Shown here: in pieces, positions 44,807 to 57,789 of the stretch
How the letters are laid out: every line of letters begins with the position of its first letter
Numbering within the stretch: the first letter of the stretch is position 1
Source of the DNA: Mangifera indica
Taxonomy: Eukaryota; Streptophyta; Magnoliopsida; Sapindales; Anacardiaceae
DNA length: 64,000 bases
Assembly: GCF_011075055.1 (NCBI RefSeq)
Contig: NC_058138.1
Coordinates: 1,860,001-1,924,000, forward strand
Reading direction: 5' to 3'
The notes under the pieces: model-generated
Seen by the model: the letters and a program-made list of their open reading frames with translations, nothing else
Databases searched by the model: none
What the model was told of the DNA's origin: nothing
Position numbers and translations under genes: made by a program

Positions 44807-46815
44807 CTAATTAATCCACACCTGAACAAATCTTTGTACTATAGGGTTAAGGTTACGCATCCATTGTCCTCCTATCTTAAACAATCGATGTATCACAACA
44901 TTGTTGAGCTTTGGTGTTAGTTGTTCTCTACAACCAAAGGTCTTCATTATTGGACATCTATAAATCTTAAGTGTATATAAAACTGGTACATATCCCCAGT
45001 TTTGAATGCTGCATTCAAGAGGCAACTCCCTGTACTCCATGTCAATGTTTTCAAGTTTTTTTACGTGCTTACTCACAAAGCTGCAATTGTAAATACTGTA
45101 ATTAATTTAACTTTGCAGATAGCTATTTTAGTGCTCATATCGACTACGAAATTACTATTTTTGTAACTATTGAAGTACCTGACTGGAAATACAAGAAGAC
45201 TCTTAACACCTTTCTAGTCGAGCTCAATGAGAACTTCAACATTGTCGAGCTTCAACCATTGGTGTAAGTGCCCAACCTAATGATGGAAAAAAATATGAGA
45301 GATCAAGAAGTCCATAACCAACAGTTGCGACAGTACACGCAGACAAGAAAGATAAATCTAAAACTTATGAAACTGGGTTTTACTGTCAAACCTAGCATGT
45401 CAAAGTATGATTTTTGCCAAATCCACAGCTTTTCAAGTTCTGCGCTCCTCCATCTGGTCTTATGGATCACTAGCATTCTCAACATAGCTGACTGGTGCTT
45501 CATGGGCACTAAAGAATTTCATTACCTATAGTTCCACATATAAAAGTCAAAGAAAAGTTGTAGAGATTAATCCCATCAGATATCCACAACCCAGGCAAGT
45601 CAAATTTTAATATATATACTGAATTTTGTGCTGCAAAAGAATCATATACAGGAAGAGTATTTCCAGAAATTTAAATGCACCTCATCAGGCTTAGGGAATT
45701 TCTCCAGCGCTTTCTGAATCATGTCATCCAATTGTTGATACCAGGGCCTGTATGATAGAAACAGGCAGCCTTGATATATATGCATCTTACCTGGCATATT
45801 ATTCTCACTCAGAAATGGTTTATGATATAAAAATTAATTTACCACAGGCAAGCAATTAGAGAATATACTGAAACAGAAGCAGCACCTAAATATTCTCTCC
45901 AGCAGACAGATTATTGACCCAGTAGTAGAAATAGAGACTGTGGATAAATCCTCTTCTGAAACAAAGTGAGTTTCATCTAATTTAAGCTAGGAACACCATC
46001 TTCTCTGTTGGTGCAAACATCCACCTTTTATTCTTTCTTGTTCATGACTATTTCTTCTATATTTTATCATCAAGTCATTTGAGCTAACAAGTAATGTAAT
46101 AATGAGAATACATTGATGGCAATTTGTTAACATACCTGTTTTCAAGCTTGTTTTCCCCTAAATTTTGCATTACAAATTTCGACCAAATGAATGTTTTCTT
46201 TATACTCTATGTTCAAAAACAATAGAATTGTATCAGTATGACAAATGAAATTGGCATTAGAGCTATATCAGCAAGAGTGAGGGAATTCAGTGCCTTAATT
46301 AAACGAGCGTATGACAAGTGTCTCTTCTGCTAAGTTTCCAGCAGCTTGCAACCTTGCCATACTGAAATTGCCCACCTGTTTGTGATATTGATAATTCATA
46401 ATCATTAATATTGAAGTAAGGATTTTATTCCTTGCCATTTCTAGGAAAAATTTAATGAATAAAAATTCAACAGTATAAATTGCAAATGATATCTAAAACC
46501 TCTTCAGCTTGTCTGCTTTTCCTTTTCTGCTACAATTCCATGCCCTGTACTCCCCTGCATTTTCTGTTACAATTTTCTCATGTGAATCTAAACAAATTAT
46601 TTTGTTGTGGTATGAAGCCATTGAAGAAAGAAAAAAGCATTTTACACCTAAATATTGTACAAATAGTATAAATATTTGCAATTCAATTGAATTCATACAT
46701 ACCATTGCCATGAGCGCACTTCTTTGTCAAACTCAAAGTGTTAAGGTTGCAGCAGATGGTATCAACAGGAGGCCTAACGCCTTTGATTTTAACAGGAAGA
46801 TCTTCCTTGGCCTTT
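44807..46815 (-). pseudogene. Module copy m3, last exon fused to an LRR exon
   Basis: Very close to copy m2. Blocks: 46815-46704 (KAKEDLPVKIKGVRPPVDTI, CCNLNTLSLTKKCAHG), 46560-46500 (EYRAWNCSRKGKADKLKR), about 46376-46300, about 45920-45870, 45790-45670 (WYQQLDDMIQKALEKF), 45470-45390, 45265-45190, and 45090-44820 (KHVKKLENIDMEYRELPLE, then [19 protein letters not shown]). The final block is the same module-to-LRR chimera as in m2. The VGNFSVARLH-type block is stop-terminated. Its downstream side has lost the m1-equivalent and meets the 43482-44400 block. Confidence 0.55.
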
Positions 46816-47539
46816 AAGAAAAGTAAAGATAATTGTGCGGGTGTCTTTGCAAAAATAAATATAAGGTAAAACTATCATTTAGGTTGCAATATATTTTAAA
46901 AAATATTACAAAGATAACCCAGAGCCAGCCAGATGTCCCCTTACTTTCAATAAAATTTTTAAAAAAAGACCCTCATACTTGTAAAATTAACGTTAAGTCC
47001 ATTGCAGACTTGCTTCCCATCCTAAGAGCTATATCATATCAGCAAGAGTGTAGAAATTTCACTACCTAGATTGTGACAATAGTCTCCTTGCTAAATTGCC
47101 AACTGTGTTTTGACATTGACAATGCATAATAAGTTAACCAAAAAAAAAAAATAGATAATGCACCATCAAAAATATATAGTTGGTATTCCTTTTTTTTTTT
47201 TGGAAATTATTGATGAGCATGATTCACACATTTATAACGCATTTCAAAATAAGTCTCTTCTTCTTCTTCTTCGAATTCAAAAATAAAACAAAAATTATTT
47301 AGTGATAAAAGATTCATACCATTTAGTTGAACCTTCCTAATTCTCCTGAAAAACAAATCAAACTTTTAGACAGTTTATAACTAACTAAATAAACATATTT
47401 TAAGAAGAAAGTAGCTATTGTCGCGTAAAAATTATTTTCAAACACAATTTATTAAACAAATGATAATTGTTTACAATCAACAACTAATTAATTCACATAC
47501 CTAAACAAATCTTTATACTGTAGGGTCCAGGTTATGCAT

Positions 47540-49500
47540 TCATTGTCCTCCTATCTTAATCAATGGATGTATCATAACACTGATTAAGATAGGAGGACAT
47601 CCATAATCAAAGGTCTTCATTATCAGACATCTGTAAATCTTAAGTGTATATAAAACTGGTACACTTCCCCAGTTTTGAAGTGCATTTAAGAGGCAATTCT
47701 CTGCGCTCCATGTCAATCTTTTCAAGACTATGTGCTTACTCATAAAGCTGCAATTGTAAATACTATAATCAATTTAACCTTGTGGATATCCATTTTGGCA
47801 GAGCTACAAGGAGACTCTTAACATCTTTCTGGCAGAGCTCAATGAAAACTTCATCATTGTCGGGCTTCAATCATTGTACAGGCCCTACTGGACTAACAAA
47901 ACAAAAGAAGGGAAAGAAATGAATATTCCAAGGAATTAACCAACAAAACATTATGGTGCCCAACCTAATGGTGGAAAAAAATATTAGAGATCAAGAAAGT
48001 CAATAAACAACAGTTGCAATAGTACTCATAATTACGGGCAGGCAAGAAAGATGAATCTAAGACTTATGAAACTGGGTTTTACTGTCAAACCTGGCTTGTT
48101 AGAGTGTGATTGTTGCTGAATCCACAGCTTTTCAAGTTCTGCACTCCTCTGTCTGGTCTTTTTATGGATCACTAGCATTCTCAACATAACCGACTGGTAC
48201 TCCATGGGCACTAAAGAATTTCATTACATGCAGTTCCACATATAAAAGTCAAATTTTAACATATATATATACACACACACATACATATACTGATTTTTGT
48301 GCTGCAAAAGAATCATATACAGGAAGAGTATTTCCAGAAATTTAAATGCACCTCATCAGGCTTAGGTAATTTCTCCAACGCTTTCTGAATCACGTCATCC
48401 AATTGTTGATACTAGGGCCCATATGATAGAAACAGGCAGCCTTGATATATATGCATCCTACCTGGCATATCATTCTCACTCAGAAATGGTTTATGATATA
48501 AAAATTAATTTACTACAGGCAAGCAATCAAAGAATGTACTAAAACAGAAGCAGCACCTAATATATTCTCTCCAGCAGACAGATTCTTAACCCAGTTGTAG
48601 AAGTAGAGAACTGTGGGTAAATCCTCTTCTGAAACAAAGTGAGTTTGATCTCATTTAAGATAGGAACACCATCCTCTCTGTTGATGCAAACATCCGCCTT
48701 TCCTCCTTTCTTGTTCATGATTATTTCTTCTATATTGGATCATTAAGTCATTTGTGCTTACAAGTAATGTCATAATGAGAATACATTGATGGCAATTTGT
48801 TAACAAACCTGTTTTCAAGCTTGTTTTCCCCTAAATTTTGCATCACAAATTTCAACCAAATAAATCTTTTGTTAATAATCGATGCTCAAAAAGAAAAGAA
48901 TTGTAGCAGTATGACAAATTAAATTGGCATTAGAGCTGTATCAGCAAGAGTGAGGGAGTTCAGTACCTAAATTAAACGAGCATATGACAGGTGTCTCATC
49001 TGCTAAGTTTCCATCAGCATGCAACCTTGCCACACTGAAATTGTCCACCTGTTTGTGATACTGATAATGCATAATCATTAATATTGAAGTAAGGATTTTA
49101 TTCCTTGCTATTTCTAGGAAAAATTTAATGAATAAAAATACAACAGTATAAATTACAAATGATACCTAAAACCTCTTCAGCTTGTCTGCTTTTCCTTTTC
49201 TGCTACAATTCCATGCCCTGTACTCCCCTGCATTTTCTGTTACAATTTTCTCATGTGAATCTAAACAAACTATTTTGTTGTGGTATCAAGCCATTGAAGA
49301 AAGAAACAGAACCCATAAGCCTACAGTATAGTTTGTAAAAGAAAACAGAGAATCTACAGTATTATGAAAGAGAAAAGTGCACCACATACCACTGCCATGA
49401 GCACACTTCTTTGTCGAACTCAAAGCTTTTAGGGTTGCGGCAGATGGTATCGACGGGAAGCCTAAGGCCGTTGATTTTAACAGGAAGATCTTCCTTCGCC
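47540..49500 (-). pseudogene. Module copy m4, chimeric and decayed
   Basis: Follows the broken CNL at 50044-52139. The first block (49500-49391) is almost identical to that of m2 (EDLPVKINGLRLPVDTICRN). Later blocks are present at about 49230-49170, 49050-48975, 48600-48555, 48480-48350, 48165-48085 and 47890-47810 (EVFIELCQKDVKSLLVAL, here without the stop seen in m2). The last block (47755-47540) is chimeric but shortened, with an internal inverted piece near 47565-47605 where a GGATGT..ACATCC segment repeats in opposite orientation. Confidence 0.5.
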
Positions 49501-50043
49501 TTTAAGTAAAAAGTAAAGGTAATTGTAGGGATCAGTTCGTGAAAAAATAAAGGTAAAACTACCATTTCGGTTACAACAAATTTATAATATTAAAAAAATC
49601 CCAAATCCGGCAACGTGCACCCTCACTTTGAATAAAATTCTTGAAAGCCCTCTATACTTGTAAAATTATCCTACTTTCCCCTGTAGAATTGCTAGCTTTC
49701 CATCGATCTCATCATTGTCTCAGTAGGCGTTTAATCATTTCCACTTTTCTGCTTTTACTATTTCTTCTGTAATTCAGACAATAGAGACATAATAGGAGTA
49801 GTGTTTTTAAGAATTCAAAATTCAAAGATGTAATTACAAATATAAAATCTTTAAATTACTTCAACAAGAGTAATAATTTGTTTTTGAATTAGTGATACAT
49901 AATTCATACCAAATAGTCGTTTCCTTGCAATCTTCTCCTGCAAAACCAATCACAATTTTTAGATTATTAATGTCATACTGCTAACTAAATATATTTTAAG
50001 AAGACAATACAATTTATTCAAAAATATTTACAATTGTTTAAAA

Positions 50044-52139
50044 TCAACAATTATCTAATTCACATACCTGTTCTTCTATGAACAATTGTTCAACTGTAAA
50101 GTTTAGGTTATCTATCCATCGTTTTTCTGTAGGAAAATGTCTTATCAAAACGTTGTTAAGCTTTGGTGTCAGTTGTTCTCCATAACCAAAAATCTTCATA
50201 TTTGAACAGTCAAATATCCTAAGTGCCTCCAAAACTGAAAATTCAATAGAATATGAGCTTGAGCTAAAACAACTAATGTTACTTAGCCATGCAAGCGTCA
50301 ATTCGGACAAACTAGGAAAAACAATTTTCTCAACTAATGATGATGATACTTCCTCATTTGTGACTGTTTCTTCCAATGTTGAGCAAGAAGATACTTGAAG
50401 ACTTCTGAGCTTCATGAGGTTTTTGACTATGGAGGGGGTGAAGAGACTTTTTAATTTACTGCATCCTAATATTACTATAGAAGTTAAGTTTCCCAAACTT
50501 GGGGATGTTGTGGTGAGATCTTTCCTTGGTGGTATTGTTTCCTCTTCTTCTTTCATTATGAAAATCTCCTCTAAATTGTCACAACTAGCTATATCCATTT
50601 CTTCCAAACAAATAAGACTCTGCAATAAACCTTGTGAAAATAGCTTTACTAACTTTGGACACAACTTTAATGTTATTCTCTTCAAGTTGCAAAGGTTTAT
50701 GTATTGAGTTTCACCTTTCCATATAAGTGTCATATTTGGCAGATTTATCAAATTTAGTTCCTTTAATGACGAAAGCAACTTTGTTTTTCCATATGCCAAC
50801 TGAAGCTCTTCACAATCAAATATATATTCCACTGATTTACGCTCAGATACTTGCAAATATTCCGTTTGTTCAAGTACCAAATTCTTTAGGCAATTAATCA
50901 ATCCTGAAATTATAACTTATCATCATTTGACATCAACAAATTTCTTGAATATTTTTTTGAACAACCCAGAAAGTAGTACTCTTCAGGATATTTTACACCA
51001 CCAATTATTATTGCAAAGTTTGATAAGTTTTTGAACGGCACATCATTATCAATTAAGAAATTCAAGTTTGGGATAATAATTTGCAAGCTAGTCAGTCTAG
51101 ACAAAGATTGTAACTCAGCAAGCTTTGCATTGTTTCTAAAACCCCCCTCATCTCCTTCAGAATCCCAATGTTCAAAACTGTTTAAAACATACAACTCCTC
51201 TAATTTACACAGAGAAGATATGACACCGTGTGCTATTCGTGCAAACTTTTTACAATCGTTCAAAGCTAATAACCTCAAATGAATTAATTGACTGAAAGAT
51301 ATTGGGATCTCCCTAACATTAGAATTATTAAGGCTAAGAATTTCTAGTTTACTTAGATGCCCGATAATAGATAAGTCGCCTAACTCGCAACCATTAAGAT
51401 ACAATGTTCTAAGATTTGTCAGCAAAGAAAGTGACTCTGGCAGTGGCAATAATAGAGTTTCACTCAAGTCTACAACTCTAAGATCTTTCATGTCTTGAAG
51501 AAATTGTTAGGGAAAACCAATTCGTAATTTCTCTGTAATAGTAAAGACTATAACTTTAGGCATTCCATCACATCTGGTACCTCTCTAATATCATTTGACA
51601 TCAATGAGATACATGTGAGATTTTCAAATGTATCTATGTTTGGCCACTCGTTTAAACCAGTGCGAGCTTTGACCAAGAATATTTGGTTGTACTTAGGTGC
51701 TATTATATGTGCAACATCGCGTACAACATCATGCAATTTTACACTCTTCCATAAATTGCCAACTTTTTCCGTAAATCAAGAGAAAAGAAGAGGTCAGGTT
51801 ACTTACAATAACATGCATTCTGTGTCTAACATCCTTTATTGTCTCAACATTTTTGAACCACCTCAAAGCCATTCCATATGTAACTAAAACTTCAATTGGG
51901 ATTTCAAAATCCTCTGGAAACACGCTACAAAAGAAGAACAATGATTTTGCATCATCGCTTTCTAGATATTTGATGCTCAACTCCAAAGATGAAATCACAC
52001 TTCTTTGCATCCTTGGGATATTTGTATAAGTAGACATTTTTAGTTGTTCTGCCGCATCTTTCCACACATGCACATTTTTCTTCTTTAATGCCTTTTCTAT
52101 TGTCACAATTGCAAGTGGCAAGCCATCACATTCACCAAC
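50044..52139 (-). pseudogene. CNL pseudogene lacking CC and P-loop, multiple lesions
   Basis: CNL homology begins at GECDGLPLAIVTI (the GLPLA motif of NB-ARC), continues through [19 protein letters not shown]-equivalent (MHDVVRD read here) and LRRs to the conserved EEQ/GTATGTG end at 50065. Everything upstream of GECDGLP is replaced by MITE sequence (52132 on). Lesions relative to the CNL at 31351-34467: a two-base loss near 51740 (EECK-stop), CAG to TAG near 51554 (KL-stop), a one-base loss near 51505 and a one-base loss near 50916. Not functional as a receptor, though LRR segments remain well conserved. Confidence 0.88.
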
Positions 52140-52596
52140 AGCCTTGTTCCCATCCAAGGTATAGTGAAATCTCAAAGTCTAACCCTCCAACTTTCAAAAA
52201 TCCAAACACTCATTTATGAGCCAATTTCTATTAAAATTTTCAGTTATGGTTAAGGGTAAATTCATTATTTTAAAAAATATATATATAACTCATTATACTT
52301 TCCTTACAAGTTTTAAAAACTAACAACTTCACCTCAAGTTTGGGGAGGTGGAATGTGACTTTTCAAACTTAGAAAACTTTAGGCAAGGGTGAAGTTATTA
52401 GTTTTTAAAACTTGGGGGACAATATAATGAATTACATAATTCTTTAATATTATTTTTTAAATAACGATTTTACTTTTAATCCTAACAAAAAATCTTAACA
52501 AAAATTGGTTTATGGGTAGGTGTTTGGGTTTTTGAATGTTGGAGGGTGAGACCTTAGAATTTCACTATACTTTTGGTGGGAATAGGTCTTTTAGCC
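52132..52596. mobile_element. Second copy of the fold-back MITE, fused to the CNL break
   Basis: Near-identical to 37818-38291. The right end TTTTAGCC is followed by AATTGTGTG, matching the right target-duplicate of the first copy with one change. On the left there is no AATTGTGTA; instead CNL coding sequence joins at CACCAACA, where both partners share CAAC. This is a breakpoint, not an independent insertion. Confidence 0.8.
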
Positions 52597-53575
52597 AATT
52601 GTGTGCAACGCATAATTTTATTGATAAATTATAGAATTACTGAAACATAATATCAACAACAATTGAAAACTTTACGGATTGCATATAGTTGCATCTTTAT
52701 ACAATTGTAATTACTTATATCATTTTTTATTTTTATTTAAATATTTAATTTTATTATTAAGTAGTGAGAATGTGATTTGGTTAGTTAGAATATTGATGCA
52801 ATTTAAAGGTCTTAGTATGTAATTTTTAGACCATTTGTAAATAAAATAAAATATTATATTATGCGTTTTACTAATAATTGGTTGGGATAATTTGGTGAAT
52901 AAACTAAAACGATAAAAATATTTTAGAGAGTGAAAACAATAGATAATTTCACGTTAATTTGGGTCAAGTCAGGTTAACTCAAATATTAAAAGGTTAGATT
53001 ATGATTAAAAAATTTTAACATAATTTTAATTTAGGTCGGGTTAAAGTTGAAGGTTTTTGACATAAAACCCGAATTGATACTATACGAATGCAATTCGATA
53101 ACACAAATTGTCAAGTCTTACAATGATGGATATGTAATGCACAAAATGAGAAAAATTTAATGCGTTTTGTCAAGTTACAGGGATAGATACATAAATAATC
53201 CTAAACCTTAGAGTTTATCATTGTGGTTATTTCTTTAAATTAAAAGCAATGTTGTATTCACACTAATGGTACAATATATAGTATTACAATATACTCTAAA
53301 ATGGAATCTTAATCCTATGAAATAAAAAAATAAAATACAATAAATCATAATCACATCGAATCAAAATATGTTCAAATCAGAATTAGATCCAATCAAAATT
53401 AGATCAAATACGAATATATATATATTTTATTTAATACAACCAACAAATAAACAAAACAAATTGCATTTTATTCAATATAGTTGTATTTAATAGATAAATT
53501 GAACAATTTGAAGAGTCAGGCTTTTTCATTTCAAGCCATTCTAGGCATCAAGACCTCCTACAATTAGCCTTAAAG
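52597..53575. repeat. Paralogous block of 38292-38331 plus 43482-44400 (MULE empty site)
   Basis: Continuous match to both flanks of the MULE without the element; ATTATAGAA is present once at 52628-52636. Ends at CTCCTACAATTAGCC (about 53575). Non-coding. Confidence 0.85.
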
Positions 53576-54900
53576 CTGCCCACAACTCTAAGGTCTCCCA
53601 AATTTTGCTATTCTTTTTCCTTTCTATTTTTGACAACCTTGATTGTCCTAGTTTTAATAATAAAATCTGGCCTATATGTTAAGTTTAAGTGTCTCCCTAT
53701 CCTAACAGTATCACAGATGCTATTGTATTGATTTCATTTCTTCAGCTAGCATCAGAAACCTTTGAACTCTTAAATGACATCATTTGGATGGGGAAGGAAA
53801 GGTTGTGTATTAAAGACTACAAGATCAAGTTGTAGAATTTCTGGACGACTGTGGGTTCAAGAAATGGTTTAGTGTGCATAAATTAATCATCTCATTGTTA
53901 TGATGATTGTTTGAAGAAGACATCTCTTACCGATGAAATTGAGGATACATGATTTGCAGATGACATGATAATGACACTAATGGAAACCAGCTCAGGTTTG
54001 CATTTGTATATTATAATTAATAATAAAGTTTAGCTCTTGCAGGAGCACTCAAAAAAAACTAATACTAACTTTAATCTTCATCTTCCACCACAAATGAGTA
54101 AAATAATAATAATTAATTAATTCAATGGTCAAAGTAATAAAACTCTTACTTTAATTATATTAATTAATTTGGTCATTGGGGGAGTTTCCATGATCAATTA
54201 ATTGAATTTGCTAGACTTTCGTAGATAATTGAATTGAATTCATGTGTTTGTCATTGTAATATCTTTATATAAATTTCATTTTGATCTATGACATTTCATA
54301 TCATTTAAAGATGATAAGATAAAAGTGATTAAATAGCCTGAGTTTTTATTGGAAACCTCAAAGTCAAAATTATGACATATTGTGTATTTAAAGTAGATTA
54401 TAAATAGACAATGAACTAAACTATTTATATCAAGCCGTTTACACCATTGTAGCTATCTATTTAAATTAAATGCAACCTAGTCCTCACCCTAAAGATTTGG
54501 CTTCACATTTCTTATGTCCATATATAATCCTAAAGGTGGATTTAGCCAAGTTCTAACTCAAGTTTAAAGATTTTATATTGTCAAACTTGAGCTTAATTTT
54601 GAGGTGTTTGTCTCATCAAGTTTGCAAACCTAAAAAAGTTTAATTCAAATTGATTAAAATGATGTTATTTTACTCAATATTATTAAAACAATACTATTTT
54701 AATGGATTTTGGCTCAACTATAATATCAAACCAAGCTCAATTGAAGTTCAGTTTGAAAATTGTAACCAAACTCGAACTGCTTTGAAAAGAGTTTGTGAAG
54801 CCTAACTCAAGCATCTTATATCCAACTTATATAATAGGTCAAATGGAAACCAACTCATGTTTGCTTGTTTGATGCATCTAACGGCCACCACATGATGAGC

Positions 54901-54981
<81 letters not shown>

Positions 54982-57785
54982 TGAACTCTATTCCTTATCC
55001 ACACATTAATTATGTAGATCAGGTGAATGCCACCGTTAAAATTTGAAATGGCTTTATTTATTTTGGTAATATGGCTTTGTGCGCATTGATAATTGAGTCT
55101 TTCATTGAGGGCGCAATAATATTACAATAACCAAGAGTCTATGCAATGTCTTTTGTACTAAATAGTATGTTAATATTCTTAGAAGAGTAATATTATGTGT
55201 ATATATTTTGACTACACAAAATGAGTATATTAGGGAATGTCTAGGCTACATATTTTAACTTTCAGATTGCACTATAGCCTACTCAGTCACTAAGAAATCA
55301 CTCCCTGGATCTCTATCTGGCATGACAATAACTTTACTCGGTGTAGGCACCATCATTTAAAAGCACAATTCATTATACAAAAGGTCAAAAGACCAAAATA
55401 CCCTTGGGTATACCTGTTGATGTTACATCTAACACACATGTGTCACGAGCTCTCAATCATCTTGGCTTGTATAGCTTTCACCCAACTCATGTCTTGTGCC
55501 TTCTCAAATTCTCATATATTAGACACCTAGGGTACTACTGCATACTCGGGATCTCTTTATGAACTTGGGATGACCATAGTCCTTAGCCTAGTTCATTTTT
55601 CTTTTTTCTTTCTTCTATCCAATATACATGGGTGTGTGTTTCTTGATACATTAGGGGTATATCCCCCTTTGCTCATACACAGTCATCCTAACACAGGCGT
55701 GGCCTCTCCTCGTGTAACAATTTTCCACATACATGGGGGTATGTCTTCCTAACACAAGTGTGCCCTTCAAATATTTAATGCACTTTCCTTTTATATACTC
55801 ATCCTGATTACATTATTTATTAAAGGTATTCTAGTGATTTCACCCGACACACAATCGTGCTAAAACTATATACAGGTAGTCCATATGTCCTAGTTGACTG
55901 ATCATTGGTCAATGGTGTCCAATGGTCATCAAAAAGCCAAAAATCTCAACCTAAAATCTGGAATTCACTTACATAGACGTGTATCTCATACCAGACAGTT
56001 GTCTATCGAACTTAGAAAACAGATTGAGAAGACCTTAATTCGATCCCTAAGTTGTTTTCACACATTTATTCACTACCTAAACATTCTTTGGCACGAAATA
56101 ATGGTCAACACATTAGCATAATCCAATTCTAAACACAAATAAACATCCAAGTGATCACTAAGCACCAACTCAAGACATTATCAATTCAAACTATCATTAT
56201 TACAATGAAAAAATGCACATCAAGCCCTTCTTCTCAATATCATCATACCATTCATTATTTATAGTAATTTAGGTACACAAATTCACATGTCATTGATAAC
56301 AATCTCATCATTGGCATATTAATCAATCAAAAGCAACTCAACTTGATATTATACAATCAACATCTCAATGTATTTTTGTGATCAAACCCATGACAAAGGG
56401 AGGCTTCCTCTAATCATACAAGAACTGATAGTACACAGAGAAAAGACATAAATCCTACTAATCTCTTGATCGAAAGTCACTAGAATCAAGGTTGGTGAAC
56501 AAACCCCATTCTCTCTAACTTTCCTCTCGCCTCATTGCTAGAAAAAGTCGTCAGAAACTATTGATGAAAAGACTTGAATATCAACGTCAACACTCCTCTC
56601 TCTTTCTGATCAAAGGTGTGTGTTTCAATAGAGATTGAAATCCCTAAAGCACAACCTTTACGCCATATTTAAACTAAATTTGTGTAACGTACATCATACA
56701 CAGGCGTATCTCCAACATACACAGTCGCGTATCACTCAAATTAAATTTCACACGAAAATCACCTTATCTCACTGATGTGGAAATAACACACGGGCATGAC
56801 CTTCCCATGCACAGTCGTGTATCACCCAAAATTCATAGTTTAACTTTAAATCCACTTGCCATTAAACATAAACATAAACATATAAAATAACTATTATGTC
56901 TTTGAGACGTACTTGTAGATATTACAATTTGGTACTTTGTAGTTGAGTCAAAATCAATCAAAATAATGTCATTTTGAAATTTTTGTCAAAATGATGTCAT
57001 TTTAATTGATTTGAATTGAACATTTCTAGGCTTGTGAGTCTAACAAGTCGAACGTCCCCCAAACTCAAATTGAACTTATAATGAGTATCAATTTGAGTAC
57101 CAATCATGATGTGTTACCATGTAATCGTGATTGGTGGTTTTGAATTAAGGAAAATGACACCCAATTGCATGGTAACATATTGTTACTGGTGTCCAAATTT
57201 ACTCATTACAAGTGCATATGGTTTTATTGATAATTTTTTGATGTCACGATTTACCAATCGGAAGCAATTTAGGTTTGCATGAGTATAAATATAATTATTA
57301 TTAATAAGCAAATGATTGTTTCTCGCTCAAGGTTTGACAATATCTTTTAGGTTTGAAATAATTTTTTTGACAGGAAGAGCTATATACACCAGGCTTGTAA
57401 AAATTTATGAAATTTTATTTAGAAATATACTAAGAAAATCCAATACCATAAAATGATTTCATGAATAAGTGAAAACTGCGATGATTTATCATTAACTGAC
57501 AACATAGTAATCCAATTGGTGGGACACAGCATCACTTTCAGTTAATTTCCTTTCCTTCGATCTCTGCTAAATTTCATAATGACCTTCACTCTGCTTGTGA
57601 AGAGTATGGCTCTCAGTTTGCATCTGGGAATGGGACGCAGTCATTCACTTCCATTTCTAGCTGCTTTCAATTCATCTGCAACTGCATGTGTTTCATTCTG
57701 TTAATAAATGGGAACATGACTCTCCAATTTATCAAAAAATGTTAGTTGGGGCAGAATCACTCTGATTCTGTTTCCTTCTCTCACC
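53576..57785. other. Long spacer without recognised genes; (TA)n and CACAGTCGTGT-type motifs
   Basis: AT-rich. About 55400-56830 repeatedly contains ACACAGGCGTG/CACAGTCGTGTATCA-like phrases in Cys-poor, stop-rich frames, which resembles non-coding parts of plant retroelements, but no domain or LTR pair could be defined. No gene supported. Confidence 0.35.
54903..54980. repeat. (TA)n microsatellite, about 75 bp
   Basis: Uninterrupted TA dinucleotides from 54903 to about 54977. A shorter (TA)n run is at about 2828-2846. Likely length-variable. Confidence 0.97.
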
Positions 57786-57789
57786 TCCC

